Below the pieces are notes generated by a model. The model saw only the letters and a list, made by a program, of their open reading frames with translations, was not told where the DNA came from and did not search any database. Below are positions 35,104-45,100 of a stretch of DNA of 64,000 bases, piece after piece. The stretch comes from Verrucomicrobiia bacterium (GTDB taxonomy: Bacteria > Verrucomicrobiota > Verrucomicrobiia > Limisphaerales > JADLHS01). The DNA lies in NCBI GenBank assembly GCA_011525685.1, contig WYBW01000052.1, forward strand, positions 17,999-81,998, written 5' to 3'. Numbering within the stretch: the stretch's first letter is position 1; each line of letters starts with the position of its first letter. Made by a program: the position numbers and the translations under genes.

Positions 35104-36915
35104 TCATTCGAGGTCTTCAAATTCGAGGAAGCCGTGCAGTTGCCGGATGCGGGTGGGGTGGCGCATTTTCCGGAGGGCCTTGGCTTCAATCTGACGGATG
35201 CGCTCGCGGGTGACCCGGAACTGCTTGCCCACTTCCTCGAGCGTGCGGGAGTAACCGTCCCCCAGACCGAACCGCAGTTCGAGCACCTTGCGTTCGCGGT
35301 CGGTCAGGCTGGACAACACATCGCCCAGCTTGTCCTTGAGCAGGCTGAAGCTGGTGATGTCCGAGGGACTCTCCGTGGCCTTGTCCTCGATGAAATCACC
35401 GAAGCTGGTGTCTTCGCCGTCGCCCACAGGCGATTGGAGGGAGATGGGTTGTTGCGCCATTTTCATCACGGCCCGCACCCGGTCCACCGGCAACTCGAGT
35501 TCGTCGGCGATTTCCTCCGGAGTCGGCTCGCGGCCGAAGTCCTGCAGCAACTGCTTCTGGGCGCGCATCAGCTTGTTGATCGTTTCGATCATGTGGACCG
35601 GAATGCGGATGGTGCGGGCCTGGTCGGCAATCGAACGGGTGATGGCCTGGCGAATCCACCACGTGGCGTAGGTTGAGAACTTGTAGCCACGGCGGTACTC
35701 GAATTTTTCCACCGCCTTCATCAAGCCCATGTTGCCCTCCTGAATCAGGTCGAGGAACGAAAGTCCGCGGTTCGTGTACTTCTTGGCGATGGAAATGACC
35801 AGCCGCAGGTTGGCCTCCACCATCTCGCTTTTGGCCTGGTGGGCGCGGGCGGTGAATAGCTTCAACTGGTCGTAGGCCTTGAGGTAGTCCGGATGGGGCA
35901 TCCGGACGAATTCCTCCAGCGCGTGAATCTTCCGCTGTTCGGATTGAATGATGGCCTGCGCCTGGGGCGACTTGCGCTGCGGTTCCCATTCCCGGATGAC
36001 CCGCAGGCTCAACTGGATCTTGTCGTGAATGTTTTCCGCGACCAACGCCATTTCCTCGATGACCTTCTGCTTGTAACAGAACTTGCCGAAGGTGGCCTGC
36101 AGCTTCTGGTCCAGCTTTTTGAACGCGGCGACCCGGCCGCGTCTGGACTTGGCCGGGGCGCTTTGCCACTCGGCGTATTTCTCATCCACCTGCTGGTCGA
36201 GGGCGCGGACGTGTTTGATCAATTTCCGCAGCGTCCGGAGGTGCGTGTCCCGGTTGTCCACCTTCTTGTCAATGATCACACGGTCAAACCGCTCCTTCGG
36301 CGGCTCGGAAATCAATTTTTCCGCCAGGGCAATGTGCTCCTTGCCGGCAAAGCCGTAACTGTAAATGATCCTGCGAACCTCGTTCTCCGCGTCTTCGATG
36401 CGCTTGGAGATTTCGACCTCCTGCTCGCGGGTCAACAAGGGGACGGCGCCCATTTGCTTGAGATACATCCGCACCGGGTCATCCAGTATGTCGAGGCGGG
36501 TCTTCTCCTCTTCCTCCTCGGGTTCCGGTTGTTTGACCCGGTCCACCTCCGCCTGGTCCACGATCTCGATCTCGAGGCTGCGCAACTTGATGTACACTTC
36601 GTCCATCTCCTCCGCCGAAATCACGGTGTCGGGCAGGGTATCGTTGATGTCGTTGTAAGTCAGATAGCCCTGCTCCTGGGCGAGGCGGACCAGCTCCTTG
36701 ATCTTCTCGGCGACCTCGTTCGTCGAGGCGCGGTGTCCGGGCTGCAACGGGGGCGAGGAAACGGACCCGGCGGAGGCGGGCGCGCCGTTGGCGGAGGGAG
36801 TCTCTCGCGCTTTGGCCGCTCTGGGCGAGGAGGGGCGAGGGGCGGAGTTTGCGGTCCGGCTGGTTTGTCGAGTGGCGCTTTTTGACGCCGGGCTGCGAAC
36901 CATTGGCTTAGACAT
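35104..36915 (-). CDS. rpoD: RNA polymerase primary sigma factor
   Basis: A 603-residue sigma-70 factor. After a Ser/Ala/Pro/Arg-rich N-terminus of about 60 residues comes region 1.1 ([25 protein letters not shown]), an acidic linker, region 1.2 ([28 protein letters not shown]) and a long non-conserved region. Region 2 contains [30 protein letters not shown] and [17 protein letters not shown] for -10 recognition and melting. Region 3 is present, and region 4.2 [40 protein letters not shown] binds the -35 box. Start ATG 36915 (MSKPMVRS) was chosen because the frame upstream to 36987 looks non-coding. It directs housekeeping transcription. The 519-base upstream gap holds hairpins but no gene. 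Confidence 0.97.
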   Translation of the reverse strand: MSKPMVRSPASKSATRQTSRTANSAPRPSSPRAAKARETPSANGAPASAGSVSSPPLQPGHRASTNEVAEKIKELVRLAQEQGYLTYNDINDTLPDTVISAEEMDEVYIKLRSLEIEIVDQAEVDRVKQPEPEEEEEKTRLDILDDPVRMYLKQMGAVPLLTREQEVEISKRIEDAENEVRRIIYSYGFAGKEHIALAEKLISEPPKERFDRVIIDKKVDNRDTHLRTLRKLIKHVRALDQQVDEKYAEWQSAPAKSRRGRVAAFKKLDQKLQATFGKFCYKQKVIEEMALVAENIHDKIQLSLRVIREWEPQRKSPQAQAIIQSEQRKIHALEEFVRMPHPDYLKAYDQLKLFTARAHQAKSEMVEANLRLVISIAKKYTNRGLSFLDLIQEGNMGLMKAVEKFEYRRGYKFSTYATWWIRQAITRSIADQARTIRIPVHMIETINKLMRAQKQLLQDFGREPTPEEIADELELPVDRVRAVMKMAQQPISLQSPVGDGEDTSFGDFIEDKATESPSDITSFSLLKDKLGDVLSSLTDRERKVLELRFGLGDGYSRTLEEVGKQFRVTRERIRQIEAKALRKMRHPTRIRQLHGFLEFEDLE

Positions 36916-37434
36916 ATTGGTGCGACACTGGATTTTCGGACTCGCCAAGTGAGGCTGCAATATGGGAAGCCCGCCTTTCACCGTCAAGGGGTGAAAGTGC
37001 CTTTCAATCCCGAGACCTCCTCGAAGGTGATTGCCACAGCTTTAGCCCGCAACTCTTGAATGGAGTTTCTGACATTCTCAGCGGTTATGGAGAAATGCCT
37101 GGTGGTGACTGGGGTGATGGATCAACTCGCCCTCAGTCCGGGCCTTGCTCGCGCAAGCGGAGAATTCTTCGCCGATTCAGTTGAGAGCCTGCGACTGAAT
37201 CGGCGCTGCCAGACTCCGGAGAAGCAAACATCGCGAGCGCTGTCCCTTGCTGTCCTGCTCACCGTCCACGAACCGCTGAACAGTGACGCGGGTTCTTCGA
37301 CCCGGCACACGCGCCGACTGGAAAGCGGGCGTCACCGGCAGGCGGCTCACCGAAAGGCCGAACACCACGCTCCTCTGCCCAAACCCGCCACCCAATATCA
37401 CGCAACTCGGCCGGGAGATTAACCGCCATCACCC
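36916..37434. other. Long non-coding gap upstream of rpoD
   Basis: This 519-base region lies between the end of the second oxidoreductase gene and the rpoD start. It holds two inverted repeats: CTTTCACC/GGTGAAAG (36975-36982, 36990-36997), about 60 bases before the rpoD ATG, and a perfect 11-base pair at 37171-37204. The open frames in it have no recognisable content. It probably contains the rpoD promoter, which I could not place with confidence. Confidence 0.5.
37171..37204. repeat. Perfect 11-bp inverted repeat upstream of rpoD
   Basis: GCCGATTCAGT (37171-37181) and ACTGAATCGGC (37194-37204) are exact reverse complements around a 12-base loop. A smaller CTTGC/GCAAG hairpin lies at about 37144-37157. 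No T-run follows on either strand, so it is not an obvious intrinsic terminator. Confidence 0.7.
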
Positions 37435-38784
37435 TCAGATCACCTTCGTGTTGCCGGGCATGGCGATGGGATACCGGCCGTTCGCATCCGGCAGGACCGG
37501 CGGATTCGAGGCGTCGGTGAAATTCTCCAGCCCCGGCGCCAGTTCCAGGTTCGATGCGAGCGCCTCTTCCCAGGTGATCATCTGACCCGACTCGCAGGCC
37601 ATGCGGCCCATGATTGCGGCCATGCAGGACTTGGCGGAGCGTTCGGTTTCGTTGTAGGGACGGTCGTTCCGGATCGCCTCGAAGAAGAGATCGTGCTCGC
37701 GCTGGTACTGGTCGCACGGCGCGCCGGTGTATTGCCAGAGCAACTGGCCCGAAACCGGTTTGTGACCTTTGAACAGGCGCGGTTTGGGTTGCCCTTCGCC
37801 CAGAACCGCGCAGCCTTTGGCTCCTTGAATCACGTTGCCGAAGAAGTCGTAGCAATTCGTGATGTGGCGTCCTTGCGCGAGCATCTTCGTGCCGTCGGCG
37901 AATGTGTACTCGGCCGTGTAATGATCGAAGAGTTGATCCGGTTCGGTCCGCACCTGACGGCCCCCGATGCCTTGCACGGCGACGGGCCAGTCGTTCTTGA
38001 TCCAGCAGCAGATGTCAATGTTGTGGATCAGCCAGTCCACGATGAAGCTGCCATTGAGCCAGGTGAAGCAACTGTAGTTGGCGATCTGATGTCCCAGTTC
38101 CGTCACCCCGGCCGTGCGCGGATGAAACCCCACCGGGCCGTGCATGCGATTGGCCCAGCACGTGATGACGTCCCCGATGGCGCCCTCGTGAATCTGCTGA
38201 ACCGCTTCCTCCAGCGGCAGGTAATGACGGCTCATCAGGCCGCCGGCGATTTTCAGATTTTTCCGGGCCGCCACTTCCCCCGCCTGCAACACGCGCCGAA
38301 TGCCGGGCGCATCCACGGCAAAGGATTTTTCCATGAACACGTGCAGCCCTTTCGCGACCGCGTATTCAAGATGAATGGGACGAAACGCGGGAGGTGTGGC
38401 CAGCAATACCACGTCGCCCTTGTCCAAGGAGTCAATCGCCTTCTTGAACCCGTCCAGGCCGGTGAACTGTCGTTCCGGCGGCACGGCCAGTTGCTTCTCA
38501 AACTTTGGCTTCAGGTTGTTTAAGGTGTTTTGCACCCGGTGTCCGAAGAAATCCGCCAGCGCCCAGAGTCGGGTCGGTCCCGGAGTGGAAAGCGCCTGCG
38601 CCACGGCGCCCGCGCCGCGTCCGCCACAGCCGATCAGCGCCAGCTTGAGCGTGTGGTTCTCGCCGGCGTGCGCCCGTGTGGCGATCGCGCTGGCCAGTGC
38701 CGCTCCCGCGGCGGCCTTGGCGGAGGTTTTGAGAAATTCACGACGCGATGCGCGAACCGAGGGTGAAGTGTTTGAAGTAGTCAT
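37435..38784 (-). CDS. Tat-exported Gfo/Idh/MocA family oxidoreductase (2)
   Basis: A 449-residue predicted NAD(P)-dependent oxidoreductase. ATG 38784 places the twin-arginine motif SRREFLKTSAKAAAGAALASAIATRAHA at the N-terminus. The Rossmann motif LALIGCGGRGAGAVAQAL follows, then GDVVLLATPPAFRPIHLEYAVAKGLHVFMEKSFAVDAPGIR, where EKS replaces the more common EKP around the catalytic Lys. The C-terminal domain contains SRHYLPLEEAVQQIHEGAIGDV and WLNGSFIVDWLIHNIDICCWI, as in the GH109-like/Gfo-Idh-MocA proteins abundant in Verrucomicrobia. The substrate is unknown. It differs clearly in sequence from oxidoreductase 1, so they are not recent duplicates. It lies downstream of pheS across a repeat-rich gap. 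Confidence 0.9.
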   Translation of the reverse strand: MTTSNTSPSVRASRREFLKTSAKAAAGAALASAIATRAHAGENHTLKLALIGCGGRGAGAVAQALSTPGPTRLWALADFFGHRVQNTLNNLKPKFEKQLAVPPERQFTGLDGFKKAIDSLDKGDVVLLATPPAFRPIHLEYAVAKGLHVFMEKSFAVDAPGIRRVLQAGEVAARKNLKIAGGLMSRHYLPLEEAVQQIHEGAIGDVITCWANRMHGPVGFHPRTAGVTELGHQIANYSCFTWLNGSFIVDWLIHNIDICCWIKNDWPVAVQGIGGRQVRTEPDQLFDHYTAEYTFADGTKMLAQGRHITNCYDFFGNVIQGAKGCAVLGEGQPKPRLFKGHKPVSGQLLWQYTGAPCDQYQREHDLFFEAIRNDRPYNETERSAKSCMAAIMGRMACESGQMITWEEALASNLELAPGLENFTDASNPPVLPDANGRYPIAMPGNTKVI

Positions 38785-39289
38785 AACCCGTTCCCGATAA
38801 GTTCTGGTCCGATCCTGTTGCCCCATGCCCATGGCTGAAGGATTCCCCCGCGTCGCCGCCTTGGCAAGTCCGTTCTCGTGGCGGTTTGCAGTTGAAGGTG
38901 AGAGCAGCTTGTAGTGGGGGCAGTGCTTGCGTTGGGAGAGCTTCGCTCGCTTTCTGGCGGTCAGGAGGCTGCGCCAAAGTCAAACGCCAGCTTTGATCTT
39001 CGTCGAGGTCCGAAATCCGAAAGTCCGAAGCCCGTAAGAAACCCGAAGCCCGAAATCCGAACGGCGAGCGCACGACTGGGCAGGCGAGCAATTCGGGCTT
39101 GGGATTTCGAAGTGCTTTCGGCCCTCGGATTTCGGGTTTCGGATTCTTACCCAACCGCTTGTGCGGGTGAGGAGAGAGACTCTGTCACGGTTTGACGAAA
39201 GATCAACGGTGCTGAATCGCAAAGGAATTTGTAACGCCCGACGCGGCAGCACAGTTCCTCCCGCGGTCTCAAGCCGCACGGCCAGCGGT
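38785..39289. other. Repeat-bearing intergenic region between pheS and oxidoreductase 2
   Basis: This 505-base gap holds the long inverted repeat at 39004-39148 described separately. Short open frames here translate to peptides such as RNPKPEIR and GFRVSD, which come from the repeat and are not genes. I saw no RNA gene. Confidence 0.55.
39004..39148. repeat. Long inverted repeat of CCCGAAATCCGAA-type blocks
   Basis: The left arm at 39036-39061 (AAGAAACCCGAAGCCCGAAAT and following) pairs with the right arm at 39124-39148 (read in reverse complement, AAGAATCCGAAACCCGAAAT and following) with few differences. A related direct copy with TCCGAAATCCGAAAGTCCGAAG lies at 39009-39030. About 60 bases separate the arms. 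It looks like a dispersed palindromic element. Confidence 0.75.
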
Positions 39290-40420
39290 TCAAAACTGTC
39301 TCAAGAACCGCAGGTCATTCTCGTAGAACAACCGGATGTCCGTGATGCCGTAACGGAGCATCGCAATGCGTTCGATGCCAAAGCCAAAGGCCCAGCCCGT
39401 CCAGATCTCGGGATCGTAGCCGACATTCTCGAAGACCTGCGGATGCACCATGCCGCAACCGGCGATCTCGAGCCACTCCTTGCCCATCTTCTTGACCAGC
39501 GCGTTCGTGAAATCAATCTCGTAGCTCGGCTCGGTGTAACTGAAGTAGTGGGGACGGAAACGAATCTTCACGTCGCTGCCCATGAGTTCCTTGAAGACGA
39601 ACTCCACCGTGCCCTTGAGGTCGCCCACGGTGACGCCCCTGTCCACGTATAGGCCCTCAACCTGATGGAAGGTCGGATTGTGAGTGGCATCGGCGTTGTC
39701 GCGGCGAAACACCCGGCCCGGGACGATGATGCGCACCGGCGGCGGTTGCGACTTCATCACGCGGATCTGGACGGACGATGTGTGCGTGCGGAGGAGTAAT
39801 GGCTTTGCCTCGCGATTCTGACTCTGGCCTTCTGCTGCTCCGCTACGCGAAGGAGAGTCGTTGGACAGGCGGGACGCCTGTCCGACTAACGCGCCCTCGG
39901 CTGCGGACGTGGGAGAGTCATTGGGCACGTGGTTGGCAAGATAGAAGGTGTCCTGCGTGTCGCGCGCCGGATGGTCGGCAGGCGTGTTGAGTGCGTCGAA
40001 GCAATGATATTCGTCCTCGATCTCGGGACCGTCGGCCACCACAAAACCGATCTTGCGGAAGCTGCGGACGATGTCCTCGGTGATCTGCGTGAGCGGATGC
40101 AGTTTGCCAAGCGCGCGCCGGCGGCCGGGCAGGGTGAAATCGGTCGGCTCCTTCGGCAGCGCCGCCTGCAATTCCAACTCCTCGCGGCGTGAAGTGAGGG
40201 CGGCCTCCAGTTCGACCTTTGCGGCGTTGATGAGCTTGCCGGCGGCGGGACGTTCCTCCTTCGAGAGCGTCCCGAGCCGTTTCATCAAGGCGGTGAACCT
40301 GCCGTGCGGGCCGATCCAGGCGCCTTTGGTCTGGTCCAGCGCGGCCAGGTCCGGCGCCGCCTTCAAGTCGGCGAGCGCCGCGTGTTTCAGTGGTTCAATT
40401 TCATCAAGCAATCCAGCCAT
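39290..40420 (-). CDS. pheS: Phenylalanine--tRNA ligase alpha subunit with an in-frame REP-derived insertion
   Basis: A 376-residue class II tRNA synthetase subunit that activates Phe. Seen: the N-terminal coiled-coil arm (AGLLDEIEPLKHAALADLKAA), motif 1 region FRKIGFVVADGPEIEDEYHCFDALNTPADHPARD, motif 2 LLLRTHTSSVQIRVM with GRVFRRDNADATHNPTFHQVEGLYVD, and motif 3 GWAFGFGIERIAMLRYGI. Between DTFYLANH and LLLRTHTSS sits an insertion of about 43 residues (NDSPTSAAEGALVGQASRLS and onward) absent from the family as I know it. Its DNA (39800-39928) holds a perfect palindrome. The length without it would be near the usual 335. No pheT is adjacent on either side, although pheST is normally an operon. 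Confidence 0.95.
   Translation of the reverse strand: MAGLLDEIEPLKHAALADLKAAPDLAALDQTKGAWIGPHGRFTALMKRLGTLSKEERPAAGKLINAAKVELEAALTSRREELELQAALPKEPTDFTLPGRRRALGKLHPLTQITEDIVRSFRKIGFVVADGPEIEDEYHCFDALNTPADHPARDTQDTFYLANHVPNDSPTSAAEGALVGQASRLSNDSPSRSGAAEGQSQNREAKPLLLRTHTSSVQIRVMKSQPPPVRIIVPGRVFRRDNADATHNPTFHQVEGLYVDRGVTVGDLKGTVEFVFKELMGSDVKIRFRPHYFSYTEPSYEIDFTNALVKKMGKEWLEIAGCGMVHPQVFENVGYDPEIWTGWAFGFGIERIAMLRYGITDIRLFYENDLRFLRQF
39800..39928. repeat. REP-like palindromic insertion within pheS
   Basis: GGACAGGC (39863-39870) and GCCTGTCC (39876-39883) form an exact 8-base stem around GGGAC, the core of a dispersed element that reads VGQASRLS when translated. Two 12-base direct repeats with one mismatch, GAGAGTCGTTGG (39853-39864) and GAGAGTCATTGG (39913-39924), lie on either side. 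The whole block is a multiple of three and has no stop in the pheS frame. Confidence 0.8.
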
Positions 40421-40629
40421 AAATGGTCGCGGAGTTTATTCGCGCCCGGCGCAAAAGTCACAAACGAAAATCAGCCGGCGTGCAACCGCGGGCGCATGTC
40501 TGTTGTTGCAAGCTGGCCAACCTGGCCACCCAGCGACGAGCGCGCAGCCACGTTGCGGCGAAGTTTTGACATCACCACGAGCCGCGGACAGAATTCCACC
40601 GGCTTCAAACTGCCCATGGCCTTGTTCAC

Positions 40630-42147
40630 ATGAAAAGAATCCTGTTGCGCGCGCTCCGCTGGGGCGCGGTGTTGTTGCTGGTGATCATGGTCGCGCTCAT
40701 TGGGCGCGGCTGGTATGCGTTTCGCGACCGCGTGCCCGGCTACACGCTGGACGTCAAGATTGACGCGGCGCCGTCGCAAGCCGCGCCGCAGCCGCTGCGC
40801 GCGGGGTTTGGCCGCGTGAAAATCAACCCCGACCTTTCCGATCCCAAACGGCCCGTCTGGGTGGCGGGCTTCGGCCAGAACCGGGCCGCCACGGCCCTGC
40901 ACGACGATCTTTGGGCCATCGCTTGTGTGCTGGACGACGGGCACAGCCGGGTGGGGATGGTGGTGCTGGACGCCATCGGGTTTTTTCACGACGACGTGGT
41001 GGCGGTGCGCCGCGCCTGCGCCGCCGAGTGGAAACTGGATTACGTGATCGTCTGCTCGACGCACAATCACTCCACTCCGGACCTGATGGGGATGTGGGGA
41101 CCGCATCCACTGAAATCGGGGGTGGACCCGCGGTATCGCGAACAGGTCATTGCCGCCGCCGCTCGATCTCTGGGTGACGCCGTGGCCGCGTTGCAGCCCG
41201 CGCGGGTGGCTTATCACGAGATTCCCATGCCCACGGACGGCCTGGTGGCCGATACCCGCAAACCGATCGTTTTCGATTCCGACGCGCGCGTGATGCACTT
41301 CACCGGCATCGGGAACGGCCACACCCTCGGCACCATCGTCGGCTGGGCGAACCATCCGGAAACCCCGTGGAGCAGGAACACCGAACTCACGTCGGATTTT
41401 TGCGGCTTCCTCCGCGACGCGTTGGAGCACGGGGTTCAACAAGAGGGCCGGCAACTGGCCGCCGGCGTGGGCGGCATCCACCTTTACGTCAACGGCGCGG
41501 TCGGGGGCTTGATGACCACGCATCCGAGTGTGACGGTGCGCGATCCTTATCTGGATCAGGAGTTCAAGGAACCGTCCCATGCCAAATCCCGCGCGGTGGG
41601 GCACCAGCTTGCGGCGCGCATCCTGCCCAGGCTCCACGAGCCGCACGTTTCGCGTTACGACTTTGCGCCCATTGGTGTACGCGCCCGCACGCTGGAGATG
41701 CCCATTGACAACAAACTGTTTCTGGCGGCGGCGTATCTGGGCGTGTTCGACCGCGGCCACGTCCGGTGGCGACATTTGCGGACGGAGGTGGCGCTGCTGA
41801 CGATTGGCGAGGCCAGCATCGCCTGTGTGCCCGGCGAGATTTACCCCGAGATCATCAACGGCGGCATCGAGCGTCCGCCGGGAGCGGATTTCGACATCGA
41901 GCCGGTGGAGGTGCCGCCGTTGCGCGAGGTGATGCCGGGCCGGGTCAAGTTCGTGTTCGGTCTGGCCAACGATGAGCTGGGGTATCTCATCCCCAAGAGC
42001 GAGTGGGATGTCAAACCGCCGTTCCTCTACGACTCCAACGGCGTCTATGGCGAAATCAACTCCTGCGGGCCGGAGGCCGGGCGGATCATCCACGCCGCGC
42101 TGGCGGAACTTTGCCGCGAAATGACGCCGGTCGCCGCCGGCGAATGA
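40630..42147 (+). CDS. Neutral/alkaline non-lysosomal ceramidase-like protein
   Basis: A 505-residue protein with one N-terminal membrane helix (LRWGAVLLLVIMVALIG) that acts as signal or anchor, so the rest is outside the cytoplasm. It matches the N-terminal domain of the neutral ceramidase family: LRAGFGRVKINPDLSDP near the start, LHDDLWAIACVLDDG, VVLDAIGFFHDD and the zinc/catalytic region VIVCSTHNHSTPDLMG, with a later Gly-rich VNGAVGGLMTTHP segment. True ceramidases carry an additional C-terminal Ig-like domain that I do not see. Related short proteins are common in Planctomycetes and Verrucomicrobia with unproven substrates, so a lipid or other amide hydrolase is inferred. It is divergent from pheS across 209 bases. 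Confidence 0.85.
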   Translation: MKRILLRALRWGAVLLLVIMVALIGRGWYAFRDRVPGYTLDVKIDAAPSQAAPQPLRAGFGRVKINPDLSDPKRPVWVAGFGQNRAATALHDDLWAIACVLDDGHSRVGMVVLDAIGFFHDDVVAVRRACAAEWKLDYVIVCSTHNHSTPDLMGMWGPHPLKSGVDPRYREQVIAAAARSLGDAVAALQPARVAYHEIPMPTDGLVADTRKPIVFDSDARVMHFTGIGNGHTLGTIVGWANHPETPWSRNTELTSDFCGFLRDALEHGVQQEGRQLAAGVGGIHLYVNGAVGGLMTTHPSVTVRDPYLDQEFKEPSHAKSRAVGHQLAARILPRLHEPHVSRYDFAPIGVRARTLEMPIDNKLFLAAAYLGVFDRGHVRWRHLRTEVALLTIGEASIACVPGEIYPEIINGGIERPPGADFDIEPVEVPPLREVMPGRVKFVFGLANDELGYLIPKSEWDVKPPFLYDSNGVYGEINSCGPEAGRIIHAALAELCREMTPVAAGE

Positions 42148-42157
42148 ACCCGCTGCG

Positions 42158-45100
42158 TCACGGCAACAACAACATCCGATAGAACCGTTGGGGCCGGTCG
42201 GCCACCGGATCGGTGATGGTGAGCAGCGGACCGCCGGCGGTGCGATTCGCGCCCAGCGGCAACCAAGACGGCGCGGTCAAATCATCCTTGTACTCCACGC
42301 GGTAGGTGCGGTTGGGGATGACCTCGGCCTCGAACCAGATTCCCCCATTGTCGCCCAATCCCAGCTCGACGAGCCGGGGCGCGGGCGGCGCGCCCAGTTG
42401 ATTGCTGGCGCGCGGCGACCAGTTCGTCATGAAAAAGATTCCGTTGGTGTTGCCATCGGGAAAGAGTCCCTGGGTGACGTTTTGGATTTGCGGGCCGAAC
42501 ACCACCTGATGCTGCGGCGTGCCGTCCGGCGAATAAAGCGCAAGGGCTTCCCCGCTGAGGCTCAGGGCAAAGCTGGCATGAAGATCCCCGTGACTGCCCA
42601 GCCCGCTTTGATTCGCTTCATTGTCCGCCCAAACCAGCAGGAAGCCGCGCGGGGCAATGACCGTGTTGGCGGGAATCTGCCATTTCGTCGGCTGCGCCAG
42701 GTTGTCGGTCAGGTGGAAACCCGAGAGGTTCACGGGCACGTGGTTCGGGTTGTACAGCTCGAACCAATCCTGGAACAACCCATCGAGCGGATCGGCGAAG
42801 CCGCCCGGGCCGGCGTTGTCGGCCATCCATTCGTTGATGACCACCGGCGCGGGCGGGAGTGTGCCGAGGTTGGTCACGGTGATGGAAGCGGTGGCGTTGG
42901 TGACGGGGTTGCCGTAATTGTCCACGCCCTGGAAAGCGAGCAGGTTCACGTAAGCGGGCAACGGGACGGTCACGCTCCAGTTCGTCAGGCTGGTCCAGGT
43001 GATGGCGCGACTGATGCCATTGACTTCAATCTCCTTCACGGTGAGCGGTGCCGTGCCGGAGAGCAGGACTGGTGAATTGCTGGTGGCGAAATTGTTTCCA
43101 CCGTTGCTCGTGATGGCGAACGGCGTGTTGAGCGGCATCGTGCCGCGAATGTAATTCGCGCGCTGTTGGAGGTAAGTCACCGCGCCACCCCAGTTCTGGC
43201 CCAGCAGTCCGGCGTAGTGGGCGGCCCAGGGCGCGAGGTGGTTGGTGTTGATCGTGGTGTTCAGGAGGTCGAGCAGGTGGTTGTAATAGCGGCGATGGTT
43301 GTCCGGGAGGGTGATGATCCGGTGGGTGTTCGGCGAGCCGCCGCCGGGGAAGCTGCTGTTCTCCGGCTGGACAAAGGAGAAGTCCATGTCCCAGAGCAGA
43401 CCCAGCGCCTTGCCGTCGCCGGGGCGGAAATAAATCTTCCAGTTGTGATTCAGGCCGACGGTGTAGGTGTCCACGTCGCCGGTGAACGCCTTGAACGCCA
43501 GCGTGCGCATCCATTGATCCACGTCCATGAGCTGCCGCGTCTGGGTGTCGAGCGCCGCGCCGGTGAGGCTGAACGCCTGGCTCAAGGCGATCATCTGGCT
43601 GTAATCATCCAGGTCGGCATGATTCTCCTGCTCGAAGATCCAGCGGTAGTTTTCCGGGTGGTTGCCCCAGTTTTGAATTTCCACCTGCAACACGTCGTCC
43701 GGCTGCGGCAGTTTGGGCGATTGCGGATCGCCGGTCAGGGTCGTGGTCGGATAGTAGATCAACTCCAGCATGTAGCGCTGGCCCGCGTCGCCGTTCGGAA
43801 ACTGGCTGTCAAAGTAATCGTTGTTGAACGCCTCCATCCGCATCAGCGCGGTGCTGTCCTCCACGCTGCGCGGGGCGAACACCTGCACCAGGTCGCACTC
43901 CAGGCCGAGCAAGCCGCCGCCGGCGTGGTTGACCGCGTGCCAGAGCAGGATTTCATCGTGCCGCCCGCCCCGGCCGGAGTAACCGCCCGAACGGTCGAGG
44001 TTGATGCCTCGCTGCACGCCGCGGAACAGTTGGTCTTCGTTGAACCGGAGGGTGAAACCGACGCGCGACGTGGCGTTGCGCCCGCGCTGGCTGCCCTGGA
44101 GATGCACGCCCACGTCGTAGAAGACCTCGCGTTCGTTGTACACGACCGTCAGCCCCAGACGATCGTTGCTCATCACGTTGGTCGGCGCGTGGAGCAGGTT
44201 GGCGTCGGCGGCGGACATCAGCAGGCTGAAGCGATGCAACTGCGTCATCAGCGGTTTGCCTTCGTCCACCTTGAAGAACGCACGCGAGTTGGTGCCGCGG
44301 GCGGGAAAAGTGGCGCTCGCGCCCAGGCCGTCCGTGGCTTGAACGTAGAACTGCACCAGCGTTCCGGCCGCCTGTCCGGCGAGCGTGGCGGAATAATTCG
44401 CATAGCCCGGCGGCGCGGCCAGCGCGCCCGGCGCCATCGGCGCGCTTTGCCACGTTCCACCGTTGGCGGACCAATGCAGCGTGACCAAGTTGACGCCCTG
44501 CGGATCGTGCGCGTTGACACTGATGGTGACCGGTTGATTCGGCTGCGGCACGACCGGACTGTGCTGGAAGCCTTCAAAGGTCGGCCCGAGATTGCCGACC
44601 AGAGTCGAATTCGGCGCGCCGGGCGTGCCGCGCAGGACAGGTCTGCGTAGTTCGGTGGTGCGCGCCACCCGGTTGAAATAGAGGCGCGTGTTGAGCCGAT
44701 GATTGCCCGAGAGCCACCTGGCTCGGAACGAAATCTGATAGGTCCGCCCGTCCACCACCGAGCGGCCGTTGGCGAAGGTGGTTTCCAGATGATTGTGCAT
44801 GTGGCCGGTCGGACCGGTGGCGACCAGATGCAGCACCTGGTTTCCCGGATTGTCCGGGTCCGCGATGACCCGGCTGCGGCCATGGTTGCCCAGCGCCCGC
44901 CACGCGGTCAGGCCCGAATCAAACGAACCGTTCTGCAACATTTCGACCGGCGCGGTGTCCGGCGATTCGATCACGCTCAGGTCGTCAATGAGACATTCGC
45001 CCGCCTCGAGCAGGCCCATGACGAACTCGTTCCAGGTCGTCGGACCGAGCACATTCTGCGCGACGGCGCGATAGGAGTAATTGCTCCAGCCGGAGCGGAC

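Noticed and set aside
37060..37422. Plus-strand open frame of 120 codons upstream of rpoD
   Set aside because: It contains inverted repeats and no recognisable motif; composition looks like read-through of non-coding sequence.
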